A DNA stretch of 64,000 bases. It comes from Geobacter sp. FeAm09 (GTDB lineage Bacteria > Desulfobacterota > Desulfuromonadia > Geobacterales > Pseudopelobacteraceae). Location of the stretch: the NCBI RefSeq assembly GCF_008330225.1, contig NZ_CP042466.1:2784001-2848000 (forward strand), in the 5' to 3' direction. Position numbers and translations under genes: made by a program. Numbering within the stretch: the first letter of the stretch is position 1; each line of letters begins with the position of its first letter. The notes beneath the pieces were generated by a model. It made no database searches. It had not been told where the DNA came from and was given only the letters and a program-made list of their open reading frames with translations. This document shows, in pieces, positions 45,575-54,578 of this stretch.

Positions 45575-45991
45575 ATGCCGGTCTCGCACACAATCGACAC
45601 CGCCCGATGCCGCGTTCAGACAACGTGCACGGGAACCATCACGGTCGATGACATCCTCGGACACTACGAAACCGAAATTCGGGAAGGATTCCTGAACTAT
45701 CATGAACTGATCGACACGGGCGGCGTGACCCCTCCCTACCTTTCCGGCACGGATATATGGCGCACGGCCATGACGGTGAAGAATGCCCTGAAGGGGCAAA
45801 AGGTCGGGCCGCGGGCGATCATTGCCCCGAGCGACGTCCTGTACGGCATGGTGCGCATATTCACGACAATCCTCTCGGATGACGTTCCCATCAGAATCTT
45901 CCGCGACCCTGCAGCGGCTGCAACATGGCTGGAAACATGGTCCGAAACCTTCGCCAACACGGCCTGGGAGTGCATGGAAGCTACCGACTGA
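45575..45991 (+). CDS. Hypothetical protein, possibly SpoIIAA/STAS-like
   Basis: A 138-residue soluble protein. The pattern of strands and helices (ITVDDILGHYETEIREG, Y-H-E-L-I-D-T-G-G, then A-I-I-A-P-S-D-V-L-Y-G-M and a final helix with A-A-T-W-L) is like the SpoIIAA-like/STAS fold seen in many short bacterial proteins, but I cannot place it in a named family with certainty. The ATG at 45575 follows AAAGGA by 7 bp; an upstream in-frame ATG at 45545 lacks a site. It is monocistronic and converges on bioD. Confidence 0.6.
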   Translation: MPVSHTIDTARCRVQTTCTGTITVDDILGHYETEIREGFLNYHELIDTGGVTPPYLSGTDIWRTAMTVKNALKGQKVGPRAIIAPSDVLYGMVRIFTTILSDDVPIRIFRDPAAAATWLETWSETFANTAWECMEATD

Positions 45992-46010
45992 CCCCCGCCG
46001 CATCATAGCC

Positions 46011-46727
46011 TCAGACTCCCAACTCCCTCAGGACAATGGCCGTTTCCGGCTGTCGGTCCAACCAAGCGGCCAGACGCTCCACTGCCGTCGCCTGATCGGA
46101 GGCGGCCTCATGGGGCCAAACGCCCAGCACCGGCGCGCCGCACAGGGAGCCGATGTAATGGGGTGCGCTTTGTTCGGCCAGGTCCGGCTCTTTGGGGAAA
46201 TTATTGATGATGACCCCGGTCAGGGGAAGCCCCATCTGCCGGGCGGCAAAACAGGTCAGGACGGTATGGTTGACGGTCCCCAGATTGGGACGCGCCACCA
46301 CCAAAAGCGGCAGGTCCAGTTCCCGCGCCAGGTCCGCCATGAGGAATCCGCCGACCAGCGGCACCATCAGTCCTCCGGCCCCCTCCACGATCACGAAGTC
46401 GTAGGTCGCCGTCAGACGATCGAAGGATTCCCGGATTCGGGCAAACTCGATCCTGACGCCGTCGATCTTCGCCGCTTCGGCCGGGGCCAGCGGTTCCCGG
46501 AGCAGGTAGGGGGTGACGTCGCCGTTGCAGGGGGTGCCGGCGGCATGGCACGCCAGAAGCGCGTCATCGGAAACCAGCCCCCCCTCCCCCTCGCGGCAGC
46601 CGCTGGTCACCGGCTTCATGACGCCGACGCGGATGCCCCGCATCCGGAGAAGCCGCGCCAGTACGGCGGTCACAATCGTCTTGCCCACGCCGGTATCGGT
46701 GCCGGTTACAAATACCCCTTTCCCCAT
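46011..46727 (-). CDS. bioD: Dethiobiotin synthetase
   Basis: A 238-residue ATP-dependent carboxylase that closes the ureido ring of dethiobiotin from diaminopelargonic acid and CO2, the step before BioB. P-loop GTDTGVGKT lies at 8-16, the diaminopelargonate-contact segment K-P-V-T-S-G at about 38-43 and V-E-G-A-G-G-L near 114. It lies 108 bp downstream of bioB in the same direction. A hairpin AGCGAAGC/GCTTCGCT (46814-46836) touches the bioB stop and might modulate read-through. Confidence 0.95.
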   Translation of the reverse strand: MGKGVFVTGTDTGVGKTIVTAVLARLLRMRGIRVGVMKPVTSGCREGEGGLVSDDALLACHAAGTPCNGDVTPYLLREPLAPAEAAKIDGVRIEFARIRESFDRLTATYDFVIVEGAGGLMVPLVGGFLMADLARELDLPLLVVARPNLGTVNHTVLTCFAARQMGLPLTGVIINNFPKEPDLAEQSAPHYIGSLCGAPVLGVWPHEAASDQATAVERLAAWLDRQPETAIVLRELGV

Positions 46728-46835
46728 TTCCCCCCCTATCTCAAGAAAATCTGCTCCATGCCGGGATGATCGCTGCCCCGAAAAGCAGGCTCCATCCTCC
46801 CCCCGAAGGTATCAGCGAAGCAAAAGGAGCTTCGC

Positions 46836-47828
46836 TCAGGAACATCCGCAGGGAGCGACGGTCAACCCGAGATCGGCCACCATTTGACGGTCGAGCGCAG
46901 GATTCCTGCCGGCCCTGGTCAGATAATTGCCGGTCATCATCCCGCTGGCGCCGGCCATGAAGATCCAGGACTGCAATTCGCGCAGGTTTTTCTCACGGCC
47001 GCCACAGACCGTTATCTGCCGGTCAGGCAGGAGAAAGCGGTACACCGCGATGGTCCTGAGGCACTCCAGGGGCGTCAGAAAATCTGCGTGCTCAAGGCGA
47101 GTCCCCTCCACCGGGTCGAGAAAATTGACCGGGATGGAATCGACCCCCAGTTCGCGCAGTGTCAGAGCCATCTCGACACGCTGGGCAAAGGTCTCGCCCA
47201 AGCCGAAGATGCCGCCGCAGCAGACCTTCAGACCGGCGCGTTTGGCCGCCCGGACCGTTTCCACGTCCTGCTCGTAATCATGGGTGCTGCAGATGTTCGG
47301 GAAAAAACTGCGTGCGGTTTCCAGGTTGTGATGATAGGTCACCATGCCGGCGTCCCTGAGCAGGCAAGCCGTTTCATAATCGATGATCCCCAGGGAGCAG
47401 GACGGCGCGATGCCCGCCTCCTGGCGGATGCGTCCCAGGGTGCGGCAGATCCGGTCCAACTCATCCCTGCTCCCGATCCCCGTGCCGCTGGTGATGATGC
47501 CGTAGCAGGAGGCGCCGTGCTGTTCGGCGTTTTTGGCGCAGGTGACCATCTGCTCCTCGTCCACGAGCGGATACGCCGCCGCCTGGGTCGAATGATGGGC
47601 GGACTGGGCGCAAAACGCGCAATCCTCGGGGCAGGTCCCTGATTTGGCGTTGATGATGGAACAGAGCGTCACCGCACTGCCGATAAAATGTTCCCGGATG
47701 CGCCCCGCCTCGGCCAGCAACCGGTAGAACTCCGCCCCCTCAACTTCCCCGAGGCGCAGGGCGTCGTCACGCTCCAGGGTGTGGCCCGCTATCACCGAAT
47801 CAGCCAGCTTCTGCATCGTATCTTTCAT
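46836..47828 (-). CDS. bioB: Biotin synthase
   Basis: A 330-residue radical-SAM enzyme that inserts sulfur into dethiobiotin. The SAM-cluster motif is Cys66-x3-Cys70-x2-Cys73 (CPEDCAFC), and the sulfur-donor [2Fe-2S] region with further cysteines follows, ending in A-P-C-G-C-S. GGAGGAGG precedes the ATG at 47828. A probable BirA operator overlaps the promoter upstream. bioA/bioF are not in this window. Confidence 0.96.
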   Translation of the reverse strand: MKDTMQKLADSVIAGHTLERDDALRLGEVEGAEFYRLLAEAGRIREHFIGSAVTLCSIINAKSGTCPEDCAFCAQSAHHSTQAAAYPLVDEEQMVTCAKNAEQHGASCYGIITSGTGIGSRDELDRICRTLGRIRQEAGIAPSCSLGIIDYETACLLRDAGMVTYHHNLETARSFFPNICSTHDYEQDVETVRAAKRAGLKVCCGGIFGLGETFAQRVEMALTLRELGVDSIPVNFLDPVEGTRLEHADFLTPLECLRTIAVYRFLLPDRQITVCGGREKNLRELQSWIFMAGASGMMTGNYLTRAGRNPALDRQMVADLGLTVAPCGCS

Positions 47829-47846
47829 GATTCCCTCCTCCGGCTT

Positions 47847-47875
47847 GCAATATCACGACTTACCGGTATTGTCAA
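47847..47875 (-). promoter_or_regulatory. Promoter of bioB
   Basis: On the minus strand TTGACA (47875-47870), 17 bp, then TATTGC (47852-47847). The -35 box lies inside the BirA-like half-site. Confidence 0.5.
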
Positions 47876-47900
47876 CCCGCCAGCCATTACAAGTTTACCA
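47869..47900. promoter_or_regulatory. Probable BirA (biotin repressor) operator
   Basis: TTGTCAACC (47869-47877), 14 bp, AGTTTACCA (47892-47900). Against the bacterial BirA consensus TTGTAAACC-N14/15-GGTTTACAA the left half matches 8 of 9 and the right half 7 of 9. Its place over the bioB -35 box fits repression by biotin. Confidence 0.55.
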
Positions 47901-48225
47901 CCATCAATCAACCAGCAATATATATTGCACCTGCCACATTGTTTTCATAGATGGGATTTTCCTTCTGGGGGCATAGTTCTGCCACATTTGCCCCATGATC
48001 CTGCAACTATTGTTGCATGGAGGCCGCAGGGGCACTTCCCGACTGCCCCAAAATACTCATTAATTTTAGATGGATGTGCAACCACACCAATTCGGTATAC
48101 ATAGTGCATCATATGGCGACTAACACGTTTTTTTATTGTCCATAGCCCCCTGTTTGGGCACATCGGACTGCAAAACATGGCACACGGATGCACCTGCCTT
48201 TCGTGAAATGAACGGGGGATTATCT
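47901..48225. other. Intergenic region upstream of the FKBP-multicopper oxidase operon
   Basis: About 325 bp without a gene. It contains the dyad TGCAAC-TATT-GTTGCA (48002-48017) and a GGGGCA/TGCCCC pair (about 48028-48048). A GGTATACAT segment near 48099 could be a -10 region. No known riboswitch is recognised. Confidence 0.5.
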
Positions 48226-48891
48226 ATGAAAAAACTCGCCGTAACGATCTCGGCACTCCTTATTGCTTGCTCGGCATTTGCCGGGGACCCGCCAAAAACA
48301 GAGGAACAAAAAACCCTGTATGCCCTTGGCCTGCTGGTGTCACGCTCGCTGGCGACCTTCAACCTCACCCCGGCGGAACTCGAGTTTGTCAAACGGGGCC
48401 TTACCGACGCCGCAAGCGGTACAAGCCCGCAGGTCGATCTTGGCGTCTACGGCGGCAAGGTCCAGGAATTGGCCCGGGCGCGCCGCAAGCTTCAGGGTGA
48501 ACGCCTGGCGGCCGCAAACAAGGATTTTCTCACTAAGGCAGCCACGGAAAAAGGCGCCGTCACAAGTGATTCGGGGCTGGTGTACCTTTCGCTGAAAGAG
48601 GGCACTGGAACCGTTCCGGGCCCTGCCGATGCGGTCAAGGTCAATTATCGCGGCACCTTGCCCGACGGCCGGGAGTTCGACAGCTCGTACAAACGGGGCA
48701 AGCCCGCCGAGCTCCGCCTGGACGGCGTCATCAGATGCTGAACCGAAGGGTTGCAAAAGATGAAGGCCGGCGGCAAGGCAAGACTCGTGTGCCCTTCCAG
48801 TATCGCTTACGGCGACGCCGGTGCGGGTGACCTGGTCCTGCCGGGCGCTACGCTGGTATTCGAGGTGGAGCTGCTTGAGGTGAAGAAGTAG
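48226..48891 (+). pseudogene. Exported FKBP-type peptidyl-prolyl isomerase, interrupted by an in-frame TGA
   Basis: Would be a 221-residue Mip/FkpA-like folding enzyme. It has a signal peptide (about 1-19, SAFA-G), an N-terminal FKBP_N helical dimerization region (about 20-110) and an FKBP catalytic domain (about 120-221) with V-N-Y-R-G-T-L-P-D-G-R-E-F-D-S-S and I-A-Y-G-D-A-G. Codon 172 is TGA (48739-48741), exactly where the family has the conserved active-site Trp in V-I-x-x-W-T-E-G; the same frame then runs cleanly to TAG at 48889. One G-to-A change (TGG to TGA) explains it: a real nonsense mutation or a base error. It is the first gene of the operon leading to the multicopper oxidase. Confidence 0.82.
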
Positions 48892-48906
48892 CGGGCGGAC
48901 GCGACC

Positions 48907-49293
48907 ATGACGCGAACACGACAACTGACAGTGGCCATGGCCTTTGCCGTGGTGGGATGTGTGGACGCCCATGCTGCGGATAATTGCGGGATCACGGAGT
49001 ATCTGGACCGCATCGAGGCGAGCTGCCAGGGAAGCCCTGCCGCCCCCCAGGAATCTCCGGAGACGTCCATGGTTCCCGTTGCCGCTCCAAAGGCCGAAGA
49101 GTTTCCGAAAGAGCCGGCCACGGACATCGGCCGCACTGCGGCGGTGCCGGCCCATGGCGAGCTCACGGAATCAGCTCCCCATAATCCCCCGCCACAAGTG
49201 GCAGACAGCCATCAGCAGCGCCGCATGGCGGCAGGCATCATGGAGAACGCCAGAGCGGCGCGCCTCCAGAAGATTATGAGCAACAGGCAGTGA
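48907..49293 (+). CDS. Exported hypothetical protein
   Basis: A 128-residue protein with a signal peptide (about 1-24, DAHA-AD), an early cysteine pair (N-C-G and S-C-Q-G), a long Pro/Ala/Glu-rich, probably unfolded middle and a basic helical tail (QQRRMAAGIMENARAARLQK). No family is recognised. It lies 15 bp after the FKBP gene and 33 bp before the FKBP_N gene, so it is part of the same operon; a small periplasmic partner is likely. Confidence 0.55.
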   Translation: MTRTRQLTVAMAFAVVGCVDAHAADNCGITEYLDRIEASCQGSPAAPQESPETSMVPVAAPKAEEFPKEPATDIGRTAAVPAHGELTESAPHNPPPQVADSHQQRRMAAGIMENARAARLQKIMSNRQ

Positions 49294-49326
49294 TCAAATT
49301 TATTGCGAACGGAAAGTGAGGCTTCC

Positions 49327-49661
49327 ATGCGCTGTGCATCGTTCTTGTTTCCATGCCTGGTGTCCCTGGCGGGAATATGCCTCATTGTCCCCCGGCCCAT
49401 GGGGAAGACCGGCACCAGCTCAACTCTCCAGGCGACAAAATTCAGTACGCCATAGGGGTCGAGGTTGCCAGAAACTTCAAAAACCAGGGGCTTGACCTGG
49501 ACCTGGAAATGGTTGCGAAAGGTATGCGGGATGGATTGTCCGGGGGGGAACTCCTTGTTTCGGAAAAGGAGCTTCGAAGCATCCTGATCTCCGTCCAGAG
49601 CGATATACGGCGCAGGCAGTCGTTGGTGAAACAGGGAGCGGCCGGTGACAGGAAGCCGTAA
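49327..49661 (+). pseudogene. Exported FKBP_N-domain-only protein, one frameshift in this sequence
   Basis: The ATG at 49327 (GAGG 5 bp upstream) opens a signal peptide (MRCASFLFPCLVSLAGICLIV). At the C run 49389-49393 one base appears to be missing; adding it gives ...PPAHGEDRHQ and then the frame to 49661. The mature part (about 80 residues, D-K-I-Q-Y-A-I-G-V-E-V-A-R-N and M-R-D-G-L-S-G-G-E) is the FKBP_N helical domain of Mip-like isomerases, but no catalytic domain follows. It may be a dimerization partner or chaperone. Confidence 0.65.
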
Positions 49662-49744
49662 GGGAACAAGCGATAACCATCTTTGAGAATATGCAAACGC
49701 AGATACGGAGCGACAGACCTTTCACCATGTAAAGAGAGGGCATC

Positions 49745-52700
49745 ATGAAAAGAGAACTGTTCTGGCGGTTGATGCGACTGGTGCTGGTAATTGCCGTTTT
49801 CCTCTGGAGCCCGCCATGGGTCCAGGCAGGCCCGGGAGGTGGCACCTACTATGCCAACAGCCCTGCCGGGGGTGTTTCGGGTACGGGCCTTCGGAAATTT
49901 GTGGACAAGCTCCCGGGCTTGGGGCTCCCCAACTGCACCATGAGCAGCCCGCCGGGGGTGGGAACCTGCAACGAAAACAACCTGGGGAGCTACATCCCGA
50001 TCGCCAACAAGGTCACCAGCCCCACATTCCCGGCAACAACGGCAACGGACGGCGTGACCGCCATACCCGCTTCCGACTATTATGAGGTCGGGCTCGTGGA
50101 GTATTCCCAGAAGATGCACTCCGACCTGCCGAAAAAGACCAGGCTGCGCGGATACCGGGATCTCAACGCCAGCTTCGCCAACATGTCCACCCAGTACCTG
50201 GGACCCCTGATCATCGCCCAGCGGGATGTGCCGGTCCGCGTCAGGTTCAGAAACCAGCTCCCCACGGGTAATGCCGGCAAGCTCTTCATTCCGGTGGATA
50301 CGAGCCTGATGGGTGCCGGACGGGGCCCGGCGGTTACCACGTCCGCAATCCCCAGCACGATCGGCGCCACAGTCCCGGCATTCACCAATTACAGCGGCTC
50401 CTACACCCAGAACCGCGCCACGATCCACCTCCATGGCGGCAACTCACCCTGGATCAGCGACGGCACCCCCCACCAGTGGACGGTGCCGGTCAACGAGATA
50501 TCCACCCCCTACCAGAAGGGGGTATCCGCCCGGGACGTGCCCGACATGGTGCCGACGAATCCGGGTGAATTGACCTTCTACTGGACCAACCAGCAGAGCG
50601 GCCGTCTGATGTTCTACCACGACCACACCCTCGGGATCACCCGCCTGAACGTCTATGCCGGCGAAGCAGCAGGCTACCTGATAACCGACCCGGTGGAAGA
50701 GGGGCTGATCAACAACGGGACCCTGCCGAACATCTGCCCCGGTGGCGGGACGGCGGTCTGCGAATACCGTTACGGGATCCCCCTGATCATCCAGGACAAG
50801 ACCTTTGTTCCCAAGAATATCGACACCCAGGACGCCCTCTGGACAAAGAGCTCCAAGGGGGTTGCCAACAATTGGGGCGTCTACGGCGACCTCTGGTTCC
50901 CCCACGTCTATGAACGGAACCAGGACCCCACCAGCCCGGCCGGGGCCAATCCTTTCGGACGCTGGGACTACGGCCCCTGGTTCTGGCCGCCGGTATCGAT
51001 CGCGGCGGACAAGGCGACCCTGCCCGAGCCTTCCACGACACCGGAAGCGTTCATGGACACCATGCTGGTCAACGGTACCGCCTATCCCTATCTGACGGTG
51101 GAGCCGAAACCGTACCGGTTCCGCATCCTGAACGCCTCCAACGACCGCATGCTCAACCTGAGCCTCTTCGTTGCAGACCCCAACGATCCCCTGGGTACGG
51201 AAGTGAAGATGGTGGCGGCCGCCCCCAACCCGACCTTCCCGGCCGGACCGTTCCCGGATGTGGCTATCTGGCCGACCGACGGCAGGGCCGGCGGCGTGCC
51301 CGACCCGACCACCATGGGACCGAACATCATCCAGATCGGCAACGAGAGCGGCATCCTGCCCAACCCGGTCGTTCACCCCAACCAGCCGGTCAGCTACAAC
51401 TATAACCGTCGCGACATCGTGGTGCTGAACGTCCAGGAAAAGAACCTCTTCCTGGGCTCTGCGGTGCGGGCCGACGTGATCATCGACTTTTCCGACCCGA
51501 AATACATCGGCAAGGACATCATCCTGTACAACGACGCCCCGGCGCCGGTCCCGGCCTTCGATACGCGTATCGACTACTACACCGGCAATCCGGACCAGAC
51601 CACCAGCGGCGGCGCCCCCTCGACCCTGCGCGGGTACGGTCCCAATACCCGCACCGTTATGCAGTTCCGGGTAGCGGGTACGCCGCAGCCCAATCCCAAT
51701 CTGCTGGCCAACCTCAAAGCGGCCCTGCCGGCAGCTTTCAAGGCCAGCCAGCCGGCGCCCCTGATCCCCGAGCCGACCTACCCCGTGGCGGCGTGGGGCG
51801 TTACCGCTCCGACCGAGCAATACGCCAAGATCCAGGATTATGCCATTACCCTGAACCCGCTGAACCGCGACTACACCGCGAGCACCATACCGGTTACCAT
51901 TCCCTTCCAGCCCAAGGCCATCCAGGAGTTGTGGGACCCCTACGGGCGCATGAACGCCACCCTGGGGATTGAACTCCCCTTCACCACCCAGCTCAACCAG
52001 ACCACCATCCCCATGGGGTACGCCGAACCGACCACGGAGCGGATCGTGGACGGACATCCCCAGATCTGGAAGATAACCCATAACGGCGTCGATACCCATC
52101 CGGTGCACTTTCACATGTTCGACGTGCAGGTCTTGAACCGGGTCGGCTGGGACGGCGCCATCCGGCCGCCCGACGACAACGAACTGGGGTGGAACGAAAC
52201 CGTCCGCATGAACCCGCTGGAGGACATCATCGTCGCCCTGCGGCCCAAGGCGCAGGCGCTTCCCTTTACCCTCACCACCAGCACGCGCCTCATCGACCCG
52301 ACCCTGGCGCTCAACGCCCCCATAAGCGCCACCGACATCGGCAACCTCGGCCAGGGGGGGACACCGGTAGCGGGCCTTGCGGTCACCGTTCCCAACATAC
52401 CGACCGACTACGGCTACGAATACGTGTGGCACTGCCACATCCTCGGCCATGAAGAAAACGACTTCATGCGGCCGGTGGTATTCAGCATTTCCACGGCGCC
52501 GCCTCCCGATCCGAGCCTGCTGAACGCCTACATCGGCGGAGGGTCGGTGCCGGGCAAAACCAACTATGTCACCACCTACACCAACTCGAACATCAACCAG
52601 ATCGTGCTCCAGTGGACGGACAACGCGCCCGTTTCCACCCCCAGCCGTTTCCAGGTGCTGCGCGCTTCCGGCGCCGGCCCCTATACCTATCCGGCAAGCT

Positions 52701-54502
52701 ATACCCCCCTGGCGGAGATCTCCTACCTGCCGGGCTATCCGCCGATCTTCACCGACGCCAACGTGGATCCGGGGACAGCCTACGGTTACGCCGTCGTCTC
52801 CCTGAACGATTTCGGAGCACCAAACACGAAATCGAACCCCGCCGTGAGCGCGCAGGTCACCACGGCCTCCTGGACCGCCGCCACCGGCGTGACCGTCACC
52901 GACAGCAAGCCGGTGGGGCATGTGGTCGGCACCAATGTGTCGTTTACCGCCGCCGGCACGGGCGCAACATCGAGTGATCCCGCCCTTGCCGTGGTCTACC
53001 AGTATCGTTTCCTGCTCAACGGCGTCGAGGTGCAGGCCTTCAGCACCAACAACATGTGGACCCTGCCGGATACCGCGGCCGTCGGCACCTATACCATCAC
53101 GGTAGAAGCGCGCACCAGCGCGGGGCAAACCCCGGTGGCGACCACGACCGTCACCCATGTGGTCAACAATCCCCCCAGCCCGCCGGTGACGGTTGCCAGC
53201 CCGGTCCCCGCCGTCTATTCGGCGGCACCGGTGGTGGTGTCCCTGACGGCAACGACCAACGCGCCGCCGGCGACCATCTACTACACCCTGGACGGCAGCA
53301 CGCCCACCACGGCGATGCCTCCCTACACCGGCCCGATCACGCTGAACCAGACCACCACCATCAACTACTTCGCCGTTGACGTCAACGGCACGGCCGAAGC
53401 GGTTCACACCGACACCTGGTACATCCATGTGCCGGACCTGGTGGCCACCATGCAGATCAACAACGGCGCCGCCCAGACCAAGTCCCTGGCTGTCACCCTG
53501 AATCTGAACGCCTATGACCCGGTAGGCGTCGCCACCATGGAATTCTCCAACGACGGCACCAACTGGAGCGGCGAGGAACCCTACGCGACCTCCAAGACCT
53601 GGACCCTGCTCACCGGCAGCGACGGGCCGCGCACGGTGTATGCGCGTTTCCGCGACAAGTCGTTGCCCACCGGCGTCCAGTATCCGCCGATCACCGCCGC
53701 CATCACCCTGGATACGACCCCTCCGGCCACCACGCCGAGCCCGATTCCCGGTTCGTACACCAACGGCAGTTCGCTTGCGGTCACCCTGACGGCCAACGAG
53801 ACCGCCACCATCTATTACACCGCCGACGGCACCACGCCGACCACGGGCTCGCTGACCTATCAAACACCGATCCAGGTCAACACCGCCGCCGGCTCATCCA
53901 CGACCATCAAATACTTTGCCGTCGACAGCGCCGGCAACCAGGAAGCGGTCAAGACCGCCGTCTGGAGCATGGCGACGATCGATCTGGTCGCCAGCGCCCA
54001 GATCAACAACGGAGCAAGTTGGACACCGACCCCCGATGTCACCCTGACGCTGAAGGCTTTCGATCCAACCGGCATCGCCAGTTACGAGCTCTCCAACGAC
54101 GGGTCAACCTGGTCGGGCCCCTTCGCCTCGCCGGATACGTCCGCGGGAGTCACCGTAACCATAACGCCAAGCTGGACCCTGACCAGCGGCGAGGGGTTGA
54201 AGACCGTGTATGTGAGATTCACCGACACCAACCTGGGCGGCGGCACGACCTATCCCCCCATCACGGCCTCGATCCTCCTGGGTAATAAGGATGGCCTGCT
54301 GCCGGGCACCAGCGGCTACCTGGCCAGCGCCCTGAAAGCGCTCCACATCGCCACCGGCTTCGCGTCGCCCACCCCGATGGACCTTGTTCATGCCGACGTT
54401 GCTCCCTACAATAACGGAACGGCAAAACCGGACGGCAAAATCGACTTGGGCGATGTGACCATGATCCTGCTCCGTTCGCTGGGGCTCATCGCAACGTTCT
54501 GA
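49745..54502 (+). CDS. Giant exported multicopper oxidase with Ig-like, chitobiase-C-like and dockerin-like C-terminal domains
   Basis: A 1585-residue exported protein (signal peptide about 1-28). The first 910 residues are an unusually long multicopper oxidase with all four copper motifs: His228-Leu-His230-Gly, His292-Asp-His294, His785-Pro-Val-His788-Phe-His790, and His896-Cys897-His898...His902...Met908, so type 1 and trinuclear sites are complete. Then come a fibronectin III-like unit (about 935-1040), Ig-like repeats and two chitobiase C-terminal-like units (with I-Y-Y-T-L-D-G-S-T-P-T-T and I-Y-Y-T-A-D-G-T-T-P-T-T). A dockerin-like end lies at about 1518-1585 (GKIDLGDVTMILLRSLGL). The oxidase part recalls the OmpB/OmpC multicopper proteins of Geobacter involved in metal-oxide reduction. 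The substrate, metal ion or organic, is unknown. Follows the FKBP genes by 83 bp. Confidence 0.9.
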   Translation: MKRELFWRLMRLVLVIAVFLWSPPWVQAGPGGGTYYANSPAGGVSGTGLRKFVDKLPGLGLPNCTMSSPPGVGTCNENNLGSYIPIANKVTSPTFPATTATDGVTAIPASDYYEVGLVEYSQKMHSDLPKKTRLRGYRDLNASFANMSTQYLGPLIIAQRDVPVRVRFRNQLPTGNAGKLFIPVDTSLMGAGRGPAVTTSAIPSTIGATVPAFTNYSGSYTQNRATIHLHGGNSPWISDGTPHQWTVPVNEISTPYQKGVSARDVPDMVPTNPGELTFYWTNQQSGRLMFYHDHTLGITRLNVYAGEAAGYLITDPVEEGLINNGTLPNICPGGGTAVCEYRYGIPLIIQDKTFVPKNIDTQDALWTKSSKGVANNWGVYGDLWFPHVYERNQDPTSPAGANPFGRWDYGPWFWPPVSIAADKATLPEPSTTPEAFMDTMLVNGTAYPYLTVEPKPYRFRILNASNDRMLNLSLFVADPNDPLGTEVKMVAAAPNPTFPAGPFPDVAIWPTDGRAGGVPDPTTMGPNIIQIGNESGILPNPVVHPNQPVSYNYNRRDIVVLNVQEKNLFLGSAVRADVIIDFSDPKYIGKDIILYNDAPAPVPAFDTRIDYYTGNPDQTTSGGAPSTLRGYGPNTRTVMQFRVAGTPQPNPNLLANLKAALPAAFKASQPAPLIPEPTYPVAAWGVTAPTEQYAKIQDYAITLNPLNRDYTASTIPVTIPFQPKAIQELWDPYGRMNATLGIELPFTTQLNQTTIPMGYAEPTTERIVDGHPQIWKITHNGVDTHPVHFHMFDVQVLNRVGWDGAIRPPDDNELGWNETVRMNPLEDIIVALRPKAQALPFTLTTSTRLIDPTLALNAPISATDIGNLGQGGTPVAGLAVTVPNIPTDYGYEYVWHCHILGHEENDFMRPVVFSISTAPPPDPSLLNAYIGGGSVPGKTNYVTTYTNSNINQIVLQWTDNAPVSTPSRFQVLRASGAGPYTYPASYTPLAEISYLPGYPPIFTDANVDPGTAYGYAVVSLNDFGAPNTKSNPAVSAQVTTASWTAATGVTVTDSKPVGHVVGTNVSFTAAGTGATSSDPALAVVYQYRFLLNGVEVQAFSTNNMWTLPDTAAVGTYTITVEARTSAGQTPVATTTVTHVVNNPPSPPVTVASPVPAVYSAAPVVVSLTATTNAPPATIYYTLDGSTPTTAMPPYTGPITLNQTTTINYFAVDVNGTAEAVHTDTWYIHVPDLVATMQINNGAAQTKSLAVTLNLNAYDPVGVATMEFSNDGTNWSGEEPYATSKTWTLLTGSDGPRTVYARFRDKSLPTGVQYPPITAAITLDTTPPATTPSPIPGSYTNGSSLAVTLTANETATIYYTADGTTPTTGSLTYQTPIQVNTAAGSSTTIKYFAVDSAGNQEAVKTAVWSMATIDLVASAQINNGASWTPTPDVTLTLKAFDPTGIASYELSNDGSTWSGPFASPDTSAGVTVTITPSWTLTSGEGLKTVYVRFTDTNLGGGTTYPPITASILLGNKDGLLPGTSGYLASALKALHIATGFASPTPMDLVHADVAPYNNGTAKPDGKIDLGDVTMILLRSLGLIATF

Positions 54503-54578
54503 CACCATTACCGAGCCCCCTCCCCGCCTTTGCGGCGGGAGGGGGCCATATTTCTTCACCCCCGGAGGAACGATCCCT

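Noticed and set aside
48174-48190. Sigma-54-like TGGCACACGGATGC before the FKBP operon
   Set aside because: GG and GC are separated by 9 bp instead of 10, and it lies only about 40 bp from the start codon.
48739-48790. TGA of the FKBP gene as a selenocysteine codon
   Set aside because: Family members have Trp here, not Cys or Sec, and no convincing SECIS-like hairpin follows; only a 4-bp AACC/GGTT stem is seen.
50444-53863. An 1139-codon open frame antisense to the multicopper oxidase
   Set aside because: Arg/Gly/Val-rich translation with no motif and no ribosome site; the plus-strand gene has complete copper motifs.
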